A stretch of 64,000 bases of DNA from Sphaerothrix epifaneia (GTDB lineage Bacteria > Cyanobacteriota > Cyanobacteriia > Phormidesmidales > Phormidesmidaceae), in NCBI RefSeq assembly GCF_042788235.1, contig NZ_JBHZOL010000021.1, positions 186,001 to 250,000 of the forward strand, written 5' to 3'. Below the pieces are notes generated by a model. That model did not search any database. It saw only the letters and a list, made by a program, of their open reading frames with translations, and was not told where the DNA came from. Position numbers and translations under genes: made by a program. The first letter of the stretch is position 1; every line of letters begins with the position of its first letter. This document shows positions 22,564-31,300 of the stretch, in pieces.

Positions 22564-24099
22564 TTAGCTTGAGGCTGACGGTTTTGCCGATAAGGGGATC
22601 TGCAGCTTAAACACACTGCCTTTTCCCGGTGAACTCTCCGCCCAAATGTGGCCATCGTGTTGCTCAACAATGTTGCGGCAAATAGCGAGTCCTAACCCAG
22701 TCCCTCCTTTTTTGCGCGAATCAGAAGCATCCACCTGTTGAAACCGTTCAAAGATGCTTTGTAGCTTGTCTTGAGGAATGCCTCGTCCTTCGTCGCGAAC
22801 GGTAATGAAGAGAGCGTCCGGCGAGTACGGAGAAGAGTGGTGAGTGGTGAGTGGTGAGTTTTCGGTTTTCTCTGCTTTTAACCACACGGTTCCCTGCGGC
22901 TCTGAAAATTTGATAGCGTTGCTCAGCAAGTTGGTTAGGGCTTGCAAAATGCGATCGGGGTCAGCCCAAAGGTTGGCTTCTATTGGCTCAATGATAAGTT
23001 TGACCTGAGCTTTTTCAGCCATGGCTTGCATCGCTTCTGCCGCTTGGGTGAGCAGATCAGCCACATTGCAGACAGTCTTTTGCAGGTTGATTTTGCCTGA
23101 CTTGATCCGCTCTAAATCAAGGATGTCATTGACCAAGCGGATCAGCCGTTCGGTGTTGGTGGTGGCCATTTTTAGCACTTGTTTACCCTGCTCGTTTAGC
23201 TCACCGAGTTGCCCGGTGCTCAAAATATCGAGCGAACCAATGATGGAACTCATGGGTGTGCGCAGTTCATGGCTGACCAATGAAATAAACTCGTTTTCGA
23301 GGCGCTTGCGCTCAGTAATGTCGTTAATAATTTGCAAAATGCAGGGGGTTTCAGCCAAATGAATGCGATCGAGCGAAAGCAATACTGTGCGCCAGCGATC
23401 GCCTTGAGTCCGAAACTCAAATTCTTGATTGCAAAAAGATCCGGTGGCCAAAAGCGTCTTTAGCCCTTGCTCGTAAGCCTCTGGGCGAAAACCCAGCCCT
23501 AAATCATCAGAGGTTTGTCCTAAAATGGCCTCTCTGGTGTAGCCGCTCATGCGCACAAAGCTAGGGTTAACCTCAACAAAGCGGTGATCGGCCAGGGTTG
23601 TAATGGCAATCGGGTGGGGGCTGGCTCGAAACGCCTTGGTGAATTTCTCCTCGGCTTGCTGACGTTCCTGAATTTCTTGCTGGAGCTGCTGGTTGCGGTT
23701 TTGGATCTGCTTTTGTAGGCGGCAGATGGTGAGGTGCGTTTCAATGCGAGCCAGCACTTCTTCTACCTGAAACGGCTTGGTGATGTAGTCTACGCCGCCA
23801 ACGGCAAAAGCTTTGACTTTATCTAGCACATCTCCTAGCGCACTGATAAAAATGACCGGAATGTCTTGAGTGCGATCGCTTTGTTTAAGCTGCTGACAAA
23901 CCTCATAGCCGTTCATCTGCGGCATGTTGACATCCAGCAAAACCAAATCAGGCGGGGCGGCGATCGCCCCTCGCACCCCTGTCATGCCTTTAGTAACGCT
24001 ACGCACTTTATACCCCTGCTGCGTCAGCATGTCAGACAGCAAGTGAAGATTTTCGGGTGTGTCATCAATCACCAGAATGTCAGCTTTGGGTGTATTCAT
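22564..24099 (-). CDS. REC-PAS-histidine kinase
   Basis: A 511-residue soluble kinase. Residues about 5-120 are a receiver (DILVIDDTPENL, phospho-Asp in VLLDVNMPQMNG, Lys in YITKPFQ). A coiled coil at about 130-160 is Gln-rich. A PAS domain follows (KAFRASPHPIAITTLADHRF). HisKA has the phospho-acceptor in FISLVSHELRTPMSSIIGSL, then an ATPase domain with N, G1 (DEGRGI) and GGTGLGLAI boxes. Between the N box and G1 the chain carries SPLTTHHSSPYSP, encoded by GTGGTGA heptamers at 22837-22857. Its start overlaps the upstream kinase gene by 20 bp, showing translational coupling. No membrane segment. Confidence 0.9.
   Translation of the reverse strand: MNTPKADILVIDDTPENLHLLSDMLTQQGYKVRSVTKGMTGVRGAIAAPPDLVLLDVNMPQMNGYEVCQQLKQSDRTQDIPVIFISALGDVLDKVKAFAVGGVDYITKPFQVEEVLARIETHLTICRLQKQIQNRNQQLQQEIQERQQAEEKFTKAFRASPHPIAITTLADHRFVEVNPSFVRMSGYTREAILGQTSDDLGLGFRPEAYEQGLKTLLATGSFCNQEFEFRTQGDRWRTVLLSLDRIHLAETPCILQIINDITERKRLENEFISLVSHELRTPMSSIIGSLDILSTGQLGELNEQGKQVLKMATTNTERLIRLVNDILDLERIKSGKINLQKTVCNVADLLTQAAEAMQAMAEKAQVKLIIEPIEANLWADPDRILQALTNLLSNAIKFSEPQGTVWLKAEKTENSPLTTHHSSPYSPDALFITVRDEGRGIPQDKLQSIFERFQQVDASDSRKKGGTGLGLAICRNIVEQHDGHIWAESSPGKGSVFKLQIPLSAKPSASS
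22837..22857. repeat. Heptamer repeat GTGGTGA x3 inside a kinase gene
   Basis: Three exact copies of GTGGTGA in the coding sequence of the REC-PAS kinase, typical of cyanobacterial short tandemly repeated repetitive (STRR) sequences. On the coding strand it reads TCACCAC and encodes Leu-Thr-Thr-His-His-Ser-Ser. Confidence 0.85.
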
Positions 24100-26860
24100 G
24101 GATGGCGTTAGCATCAGCCTTTTCCTGGGTTAATTCAATAATCGTGTCAAAGTCAAAGCGATCGATCAGTTCACGCAACTGCTGGGCTAGATCGGCTTGA
24201 TTCTCTGGAAGTTGACCAATCAAGCGCTCTATCCAGTCAGCATCTACCCGAACAGCCGCCGTATAAAGCTCACTAATCCAATCGGGGGGCAGGGTGGTTA
24301 GCTGTTCGGCTGTGAGCGAAGAAGAGGACGCAATAGCAGCAGCAGGGGCAGGCGATGCATAGAGAAATTGAACGCCCAGGTGAGTCACCAGCTTGTTGAA
24401 AATAACTTCTTCTCGAAATGGTTTACGCACAAAATCATCACAGCCAGCAGCTAGAATTTGCGCTTGTTGCTCTTCAAAAGCGCTGGCAGTGATAGCAATA
24501 ATTTTGGTAGGGGTAGCAGAGGCTCTAGCAGCCGGGGACAAAAGCCTGGGCGGAGAAGTCTTTAAATTTTGTGAGGCATCTTGCTCTAACCATCGTGTTT
24601 CCGCAGACGTTAGTTTGCGCTTTATAGCCTGCCCTTTCCCCTCTTCCCTCTCTCCCCCCTCTCCCCTATCTCCCCCATCTCTCCCATCTCCCCCCTCTCC
24701 CCTCCCCTTCTTCCCCTGCCGCTCCTGCTCAATCTGCCGGATCCGCCGAGTGGCTTCGTAGCCATCCATAACAGGCATCCGCATATCCATCCAGATCAAG
24801 TGCGGTTGCCAAATTGTCCAGAGATCAAGTCCTTCTTGACCGTTAACCGCTTCGCAAATTTCAAAACCAAGGGGTTGGAGGGTACGCAACAAGAGTTGAC
24901 GATTTTCCCAGCGGTCTTCGACAATCAGAAGGCGATAGACAGGCTGATCGGGCGCTAGGCCAATAATGCGACGATTTTGCGATCGCGGCTGTACGTCCGC
25001 TGTTTCTGCCAAGCAGACATCAATGTCAAACGCAAAAATAGAGCCTTGATCCAAAACGCTGTGAACAGTGATATCACCCCCCATAAGCTGCACAAAGCTG
25101 CGGCTAATTGAAAGACCTAATCCTGTGCCTTGCTGTGACTTTTGCCCAGTTGTGGTTTGCACAAAAGGGTTAAACAGTTGATCCAGTTCATTGGGGGCAA
25201 TCCCAGGTCCCGTGTCAGTCACTTCAAAGTGAAGACAGTAGGGGGCAGGGGGTGAGGCAGGAGAGAGCAGTTTTGAATTTTGAACTTTGAATTTTGAATT
25301 TGGCGGCGCTGCTTTGGCGGCTTCCTCGCCGGGGCTGGCGCTGACAAAATCTTTTGCTGGTGCGTTCTTGTTAGCTTCTACCTTCAGTTCCACCCGCCCT
25401 TTAGCGGTGAACTTAATAGCGTTGCCGATGAGGTTGATTAAAACCTGGCGCAGTTTGCCTTCATCAGTTTTGACATAGTGAGGCACAGCAGGCGATCGCT
25501 GAAAAACCAGTTGCAGCCCTTGCGCGTCGGCCTTAACCCGCAGCATGGTTTCTAAAGCATCTAAAAGGCTATACAGGTCAAAGCTGGTGAGGTTGAGGGT
25601 GGTCAAGCCAGCTTCAATCTTAGACATAGAGAGAACATCGTCAATTAGGGTTAGCAGATGCTCACCGCTGCGGCTGATAATGCTGAGGCTTTCTAGCTGA
25701 GTGTCGCTACAGCTAGGATCACGCGTCATCAGTTGAGAAAAGCCCAAAATGGCGTTGAGGGGGGTTCTCAATTCGTGGCTCATGTTAGCCAAAAACTGAC
25801 TTTTGGCGCGGTTGGCTGTGTTAGCTTCTTCAGCTTTTTTTTCTACCTGATGGCTGTAGTCTTCTAGCTGTTCGCGCGATCGCTTGAGTTGACGCGCTAA
25901 CTGACTCACACCCGCCAGCAAAATGCCGACGGAGCCTAGCCCCACGATCATGATGCTAAATGCTAGCTTTCGAGCTGGGCTAGAGAGGGCTTCTGCTTGG
26001 CTCATTTCAACCAGCAAGGCGACATTTTGGTTGTCAAGCCAGCGATAGACACCAATGACAGGCACATTGGCGTAGTTGGGATAAAGACCCGCCCCGCTGA
26101 TGCCGTCCATCACCTGCTCAATACCCTGGCTGCTGAGATTTTCTAGGGAGGACTGAGCCTCGAAGCTGGCTCTAGAGATAAAAGAATTGCGGTTGCTTAA
26201 GGAACCGACGACGTAGGTTTCGCCCGTTTCGCCCAGTCCGGTCCGTTCGCTAACGATTTGGTCAATCCGGTTAAGGTTGAGATCGGCCAAAATCACACCT
26301 TGGCGGCGTCCGTTGCGATCGCGAATGGGGGCTGCATAGGTAATCGCTGGTTTACCCGTTTTGGCAGAGATGTAAAAAACGGGTGTAAAGGTTTCTCCGG
26401 GCTGCACCGTTTCAAAATAGGTCAAGTTGGTGGCAATTTCGTATTGGCCTTCGTGGGCAGCATGGGTAGAGAGAATAATGCGATTGCTGCGATCGAGCAG
26501 TAAAATTTCAGCAAATTGCGTTTTGATGCTGGAGTATTCAGCAAAGTAGCGAATGAGCTGGTCATAAGCGGCTTGGTAAGTCGGCGATTGCGGTGAATGC
26601 GTTAAAATCTGCTGCAAACTTCGTTGAACATCGGGAAATTGACGAATGAGCAGAAAGTCGCGTTCGCAAGATTCAAACCAGCGAACGATTTCTTGTTCTT
26701 TGAGGGTAGCGGCTACGCTTAAGCGATCGTAGGCCGCTCGTTGCAGCGCTTCCCGCGCCCGCACAAACGCCACTCCCCCCACCACTGCAACGCTGAGCAA
26801 AGACAGCAGTAAAAAGGCACTGGCTACTCTCGTTGTAAAGCTAGTTTTCCAGAATTTCAT
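24080..26860 (-). CDS. Membrane sensor hybrid histidine kinase
   Basis: A 926-residue protein. A membrane helix at about 12-32 and a second at about 300-322 bracket an extracytoplasmic dCache-like sensor (motifs ILLLDRSNRIILSTHAAHEG, PAITYAAPIRDRNGRRQGVI). A coiled coil leads to HisKA (FLANMSHELRTPLNAILGFS), an ATPase domain (DTGPGIA, GTGLGLSISRS) and a receiver (LLIVEDRWENRQLLL, phospho-Asp in IWMDMRMPVMDG, Lys in FVRKPFR). A C-terminal helical module follows without the Hpt AHxLKG motif. Inserts: STRR-derived NSKFKVQNSK in the ATPase domain, and a Gly/Glu/Arg-rich stretch in the receiver after YEATRRIRQ. It lies 21 bp downstream of the solute-binding protein gene. Confidence 0.9.
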   Translation of the reverse strand: MKFWKTSFTTRVASAFLLLSLLSVAVVGGVAFVRAREALQRAAYDRLSVAATLKEQEIVRWFESCERDFLLIRQFPDVQRSLQQILTHSPQSPTYQAAYDQLIRYFAEYSSIKTQFAEILLLDRSNRIILSTHAAHEGQYEIATNLTYFETVQPGETFTPVFYISAKTGKPAITYAAPIRDRNGRRQGVILADLNLNRIDQIVSERTGLGETGETYVVGSLSNRNSFISRASFEAQSSLENLSSQGIEQVMDGISGAGLYPNYANVPVIGVYRWLDNQNVALLVEMSQAEALSSPARKLAFSIMIVGLGSVGILLAGVSQLARQLKRSREQLEDYSHQVEKKAEEANTANRAKSQFLANMSHELRTPLNAILGFSQLMTRDPSCSDTQLESLSIISRSGEHLLTLIDDVLSMSKIEAGLTTLNLTSFDLYSLLDALETMLRVKADAQGLQLVFQRSPAVPHYVKTDEGKLRQVLINLIGNAIKFTAKGRVELKVEANKNAPAKDFVSASPGEEAAKAAPPNSKFKVQNSKLLSPASPPAPYCLHFEVTDTGPGIAPNELDQLFNPFVQTTTGQKSQQGTGLGLSISRSFVQLMGGDITVHSVLDQGSIFAFDIDVCLAETADVQPRSQNRRIIGLAPDQPVYRLLIVEDRWENRQLLLRTLQPLGFEICEAVNGQEGLDLWTIWQPHLIWMDMRMPVMDGYEATRRIRQIEQERQGKKGRGEGGDGRDGGDRGEGGEREEGKGQAIKRKLTSAETRWLEQDASQNLKTSPPRLLSPAARASATPTKIIAITASAFEEQQAQILAAGCDDFVRKPFREEVIFNKLVTHLGVQFLYASPAPAAAIASSSSLTAEQLTTLPPDWISELYTAAVRVDADWIERLIGQLPENQADLAQQLRELIDRFDFDTIIELTQEKADANAIHEYTQS
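25271..25298. repeat. Heptamer repeat TTTTGAA x4 inside a kinase gene
   Basis: TTTTGAA, TTTTGAA, CTTTGAA, TTTTGAA in register. This is a well-known type of cyanobacterial STRR, usually intergenic. On the coding strand it gives Asn-Ser-Lys-Phe-Lys-Val-Gln-Asn-Ser-Lys in an ATPase-domain loop. Confidence 0.88.
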
Positions 26861-26881
26861 CAGCGCTCCGCTTTTAACCTG

Positions 26882-28327
26882 CTACTGCCACTCAGCAAAG
26901 ATGGCTTGCAAACGCGCGATCGCGATATCAGCACCTGCCTCAGCACTGAGGTTTTCAACCGCCATCCGCTGGAGTACTTCACCCCAGACATTTTCTTCTA
27001 GAAAAACCCCATAGGCCGGATTGCGCACATTCTCTAAAACTTCTACCCGACCTTCTACCAGGGTGCGATTGACTGTAGAAACGTGGGGGTCTTGTTCATT
27101 GAGCCAAAAAGGATCTTGAGCGATCGCATCGATAGGAGGAGAAAAACGCCCATAGCTACTTTTCAAAAAGGTATTCAAAACCTCTGGCTGCACTAAATAA
27201 GCCAAAAAATCTTTAGCCGCTTCTTGGTTAGGGCCATCATTAAACACAATCGCCTTACGCACAATGACCAAATGCGGTAGCGGAGTCCCATCGGGTTTGG
27301 GCGGCAACTCTATGGTGCCAAGCTGATTGAAATACGTCTCGGCGTCGTTGCGTACGGCGGCTGGAATAGACAAAGTTGGGTTGAGCGTCATAACAACTTC
27401 GCGGTTAAGAAAAGCGCGGTTGTTGTCTGAATCGAGCCAGTTAACGGCTTGAGGCGGTACCGATTTCTGCCGATAAAACTGCACATACCAGTTTAGGCTG
27501 TCTACAATGCCCTGTCGCACAGTCGGGTCTTCAACCTGTAGCTGTCCGGCCTCGTCTAGCAGGCGAACATTGTAAGCCCTAAGCACCTGTTCAAAAATTT
27601 GATAAGTATCTGCGGCTGAAGCTGAAAACGGCAGACCCAAGCCATAGATGTCAGCGTTTTGAGTAGCTTGCAGCCGAGACTGCACCGTCTGCCAGAAAGC
27701 CCAAAACCCGTCCCAGTCGGTTGGAATATCGGCAGCGGTATACCCCGCTGTCGCTAGCAAATCCCGCCAGTAGTGAACATGCATCGACGACTGATTGATC
27801 GGAACGCCATAATATTCACCCTCCGGCACTGTTGTCCCAAACATTTTGGCCGAGGCCAGCGCATCTTTGGAATAGCGATCGCGCATCGGTAAGATAACTG
27901 CCGAAACATCTGCCAATTTGCCCTGCCAGTCAGAAATGGGATAAGCCGACTTTACCGACAGCAAAATATCAGGCGGATTCCCGGCCTGCCGCGATCGCAA
28001 GGTTTTGGGCGCAATCTCAGCCGAGTTATAAAACGACAGCGTTACCTCAATTCCCGTCTTAGCTTCCCAGTCGCTAACGACTTTTTCAATGGCTTCATCT
28101 TCTTCAAGCACATAGCCTTTGTCCCACAGGATCGTTAGTTCGTTGGCGGCGCGATCGCCGTTAGCAGCCTCTTCTTCGCTGGCAACAGGCAATTGGGCGG
28201 GCGAACTACAAGCGATCGCGACTAGGCTAACGACCAGCGCCATCGTTCCCCGCAGCCTCCAGCGCCGCCCCTGGAAAGAAACTAGCCTGCTGATCGAGAG
28301 GGGTAAAAGCCATCGAGCTGTGTTCAT
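26882..28327 (-). CDS. Family-1 extracellular solute-binding lipoprotein
   Basis: A 481-residue periplasmic binding protein of the sugar ABC type (SBP_bac_1). The signal peptide ends in the lipobox LVAIACS after basic residues (RRWRLRG). The mature chain shows ELTILWDKGYVLEEDEAIEK, VVSDWEAKTGIEVTLSFYN, PPDILLSVKSA and YYGVPIN, typical of the family's two-lobed fold. ABC permease and ATPase genes are absent on both sides; instead it sits between two hybrid histidine kinase genes, 21 bp from each. A role as ligand receptor for the downstream membrane kinase is inferred. It could also serve a transporter encoded elsewhere. Confidence 0.85.
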   Translation of the reverse strand: MNTARWLLPLSISRLVSFQGRRWRLRGTMALVVSLVAIACSSPAQLPVASEEEAANGDRAANELTILWDKGYVLEEDEAIEKVVSDWEAKTGIEVTLSFYNSAEIAPKTLRSRQAGNPPDILLSVKSAYPISDWQGKLADVSAVILPMRDRYSKDALASAKMFGTTVPEGEYYGVPINQSSMHVHYWRDLLATAGYTAADIPTDWDGFWAFWQTVQSRLQATQNADIYGLGLPFSASAADTYQIFEQVLRAYNVRLLDEAGQLQVEDPTVRQGIVDSLNWYVQFYRQKSVPPQAVNWLDSDNNRAFLNREVVMTLNPTLSIPAAVRNDAETYFNQLGTIELPPKPDGTPLPHLVIVRKAIVFNDGPNQEAAKDFLAYLVQPEVLNTFLKSSYGRFSPPIDAIAQDPFWLNEQDPHVSTVNRTLVEGRVEVLENVRNPAYGVFLEENVWGEVLQRMAVENLSAEAGADIAIARLQAIFAEWQ

Positions 28328-28348
28328 CGCGTCATCTCCGTCAAAACG

Positions 28349-31300
28349 TTAGGGAGCAGATTGAGCTTGGGTAAGTTCTGCAATTTCATCGAACCCGTAA
28401 TTTTGAGCGAGAGCCTGTAAGCCTGTAATTAGCGCTAACTGCTCTGGCGGTATTTGTTGAATTAGCTGATGAATCAAATCGCCATCAACCTCAATAGCAG
28501 CCTGATGCAAAGCAGCAATCCAAGCTGCTGGCATCTGCTGCTGGATCTGTTCTTGACTAAGCGCATAGCGCTGCGCGATCGCTTGGGGAGAAGCCACCGC
28601 CCTGCGAGAAGCTTCGGCATAGAGATACTGCACCCCCAAATACTCAGCTAGCTTGTCAAAAATCAGCGCTTCTCGAAACGGCTTTCGGACAAAATCATCA
28701 CAGCCCGCCTCAAAAATTTGAGCCTGCTGCTCTTCAAAAGCGCTAGCCGTAATAGCAATAATTTTGGTGGCGGAGTCGCAGGACAGCGAACTAGCAAAAC
28801 CTCCCCCATCCCCCCCATCTCCCCTACCTTCCCCCTCTCCCCTCCTCTCCCCATCCCCCTCTAACGCAGCTTGCTCCATCTCACGGATGCGCCGCGTTGC
28901 TTCATAGCCATCCACAACGGGCATCCGCATGTCCATCCAGATCAGGTGCGGTTGCCAGCTTTGCCACACAGCGATCGCAGTTTCACCGTCAATCGCTTCA
29001 CGCACTTCAAAGCCAGCGGCGCATAACAGTTGTGTCAGTGGCGCTCGATTTTCAGGCTGATCGTCAACGACCAAAATGCGGTAAGCAGGCTGCTGAGGTA
29101 AAAGCCGCAAAACCCGCCGAAAAGGACTAGCAGAGGCATCTGTCGCTGCGATCGCGGCCTGAATCGAAAAACGAAACGTCGATCCTTGCCCCAAAGCCGT
29201 CTCAATTTTAATATCGCCGCCCAATAGGTGAACAAACTGACGGCTAATCGCTAGCCCTAAGCCCGTCCCGCCCCCCGCTTGCACCCCTCGCGGCGTCTGC
29301 ACAAAAGGTTGAAAAATCTTGTCGAGATCGGCTGGCGCAATGCCAGGGCCTGTATCCATAACGGCGAAACCAAGCTGGCAGGTAGCATCAGCGGGCGGGG
29401 TAGGGGCTGCCAGGTTTGAAATTTGGGATTCTTTATCGCCTTCTCTGCTCTTTTCGACGTTTTCTTCGCTGCTGCGCTTTAGAGCCTCCAAGCTTACGCT
29501 TACTTCAATCCGCCCTTGCTCAGTAAATTTGATGGCATTGCCCAGTAAATTAATCAACACCTGACGCAGCTTACCTTCATCGGTCTTGATGTACTGCGGT
29601 ACGTCAGCCGCCAGTCCAACCCGTAGTTGCAGTTGTTTAGCCTCAGCTCGAAACTGAAACATTTCCTGCAGGGTTTGCAAAAGCTGATGTAAATCAAAGG
29701 CGTCGGTGTTGAGGGTGGTACGCCCTGCCTCAATTTTCGACATTTCTAAAACGTCGTTGATTAAATCCAGCAGGTGTTCGCCGCTGCGGTTAATAATTGC
29801 CAGCGATTCTCGCTGACGCCCACTGAGAGAATCATCTCGTTCCATCAGTTGGGCAAACCCCAAAATGGCATTCATGGGCGTTCGCAACTCGTGGCTCATG
29901 TTGGCTAAAAACGTACTTTTAGCCCGGTTAGCCGCCTCAGCCGCTTCTTTGGCTTGTTGCAGTTCGGCTTCTGCCCGCTTGCGATCGCTAATATCGGTAA
30001 TTACGCCTTCGAGGCAATCTTCTTCTGGGTTGGGTCGTACTGAAAGCAGTCCCCATAGACAAGTTCCCTGGCGGCGACGTAGCTTGACTTCGCGATCGCG
30101 TAATTCCCCGTGTTGCTGAAGTTCTGCCACCACTTGCTGACGCTCGCTTGGGTCGGCATAAAACTCTCTTACCCGCTTGCGATCGATCAGTTCAGTTGGC
30201 GAGTCATACCCCATAATTTCGGCAAAGCGTTGATTGGCCGCTAAGATTAGGCCGTCATCGGGGCGGGTTCGGCAAATGCCGACTTGAGAGTTTTCAAAAA
30301 TGTTGCGGTATTTAAGTTCACTTAGCCGCAAATCTTCTTCCGTTTGCTTGCGATCGCTAATGTCTGCCAGCACGACTTCAACGCAATTTTCTTCCAAGTT
30401 CAGGCGCATAGAATAAAGACCCCAGTGGATCGAGCCGTCACTATGGCGAAAACGGGTTTCGTAGTTGCTGATTTTGCCATGTTTAATCAGTTGTTCAACT
30501 AGCGGTTCTCGGTCAGCCGCATCGACATAAAAATCACGCGTAAACCGCTTGCCGACGAGATCATTGGGCGACTGATAGCCAACAATTTCGGCACAGCGCT
30601 GATTGGCCTCCAAAATCAGCCCGTCTGTCAGCCGAGAACGAAAAATGCCGACATAGGAATTTTCAAAAATGTTGCGAAACTTTAGCTCACTTCGGCGTAA
30701 GGCTTCCTCGGCTTGCTTTTGCTCGGTGATATCTTCTGCTAAACCCGCATAGCGATAAATTTCGCCCTGGCGATCGCGAATGGGCGAGGCGCTTTCGCGC
30801 ACCCAGCGAATCGACTGGTCAGGACGCACAATCCGGTAGTCTACCTGATAGCTTTGGCCTAACTGTAGCTGATCTCGAATATGAGCCTGAACGCGATCGC
30901 GATCTTCGGCATAAATCCAGCTCATCCAAAGATCGTTTTCCGCCGTTTGTGCCCTAGCCGCTTCGCAACTGCGCCCCCAAATGGTTTCAAAAGCGGGGCT
31001 AATGTAGAGAATTTCAGATCCATCGGGCGTTAGCAGAAAAAAGACTTCGCGAATGTTGTCAGCAATCTGGCGAAACTTGGCTTCGCTTTCTTGCAGCGCC
31101 GCCTCTACCCGCTTGCGCTCAGTAATACTCACCCCCACACCCAATACACAATAGTCTTCACGGCCCGGTAGTTGAATTCGCCGCTTTTGCCATTGGAGCC
31201 ATTCTTCACGACCTGTGCCTGTGCCTAAGGCTATTTTTTCTTCTGGCACAAATAAATCTTCGCCAGACGCTATCACCTGTCGATTTTCAACCACAAATCG

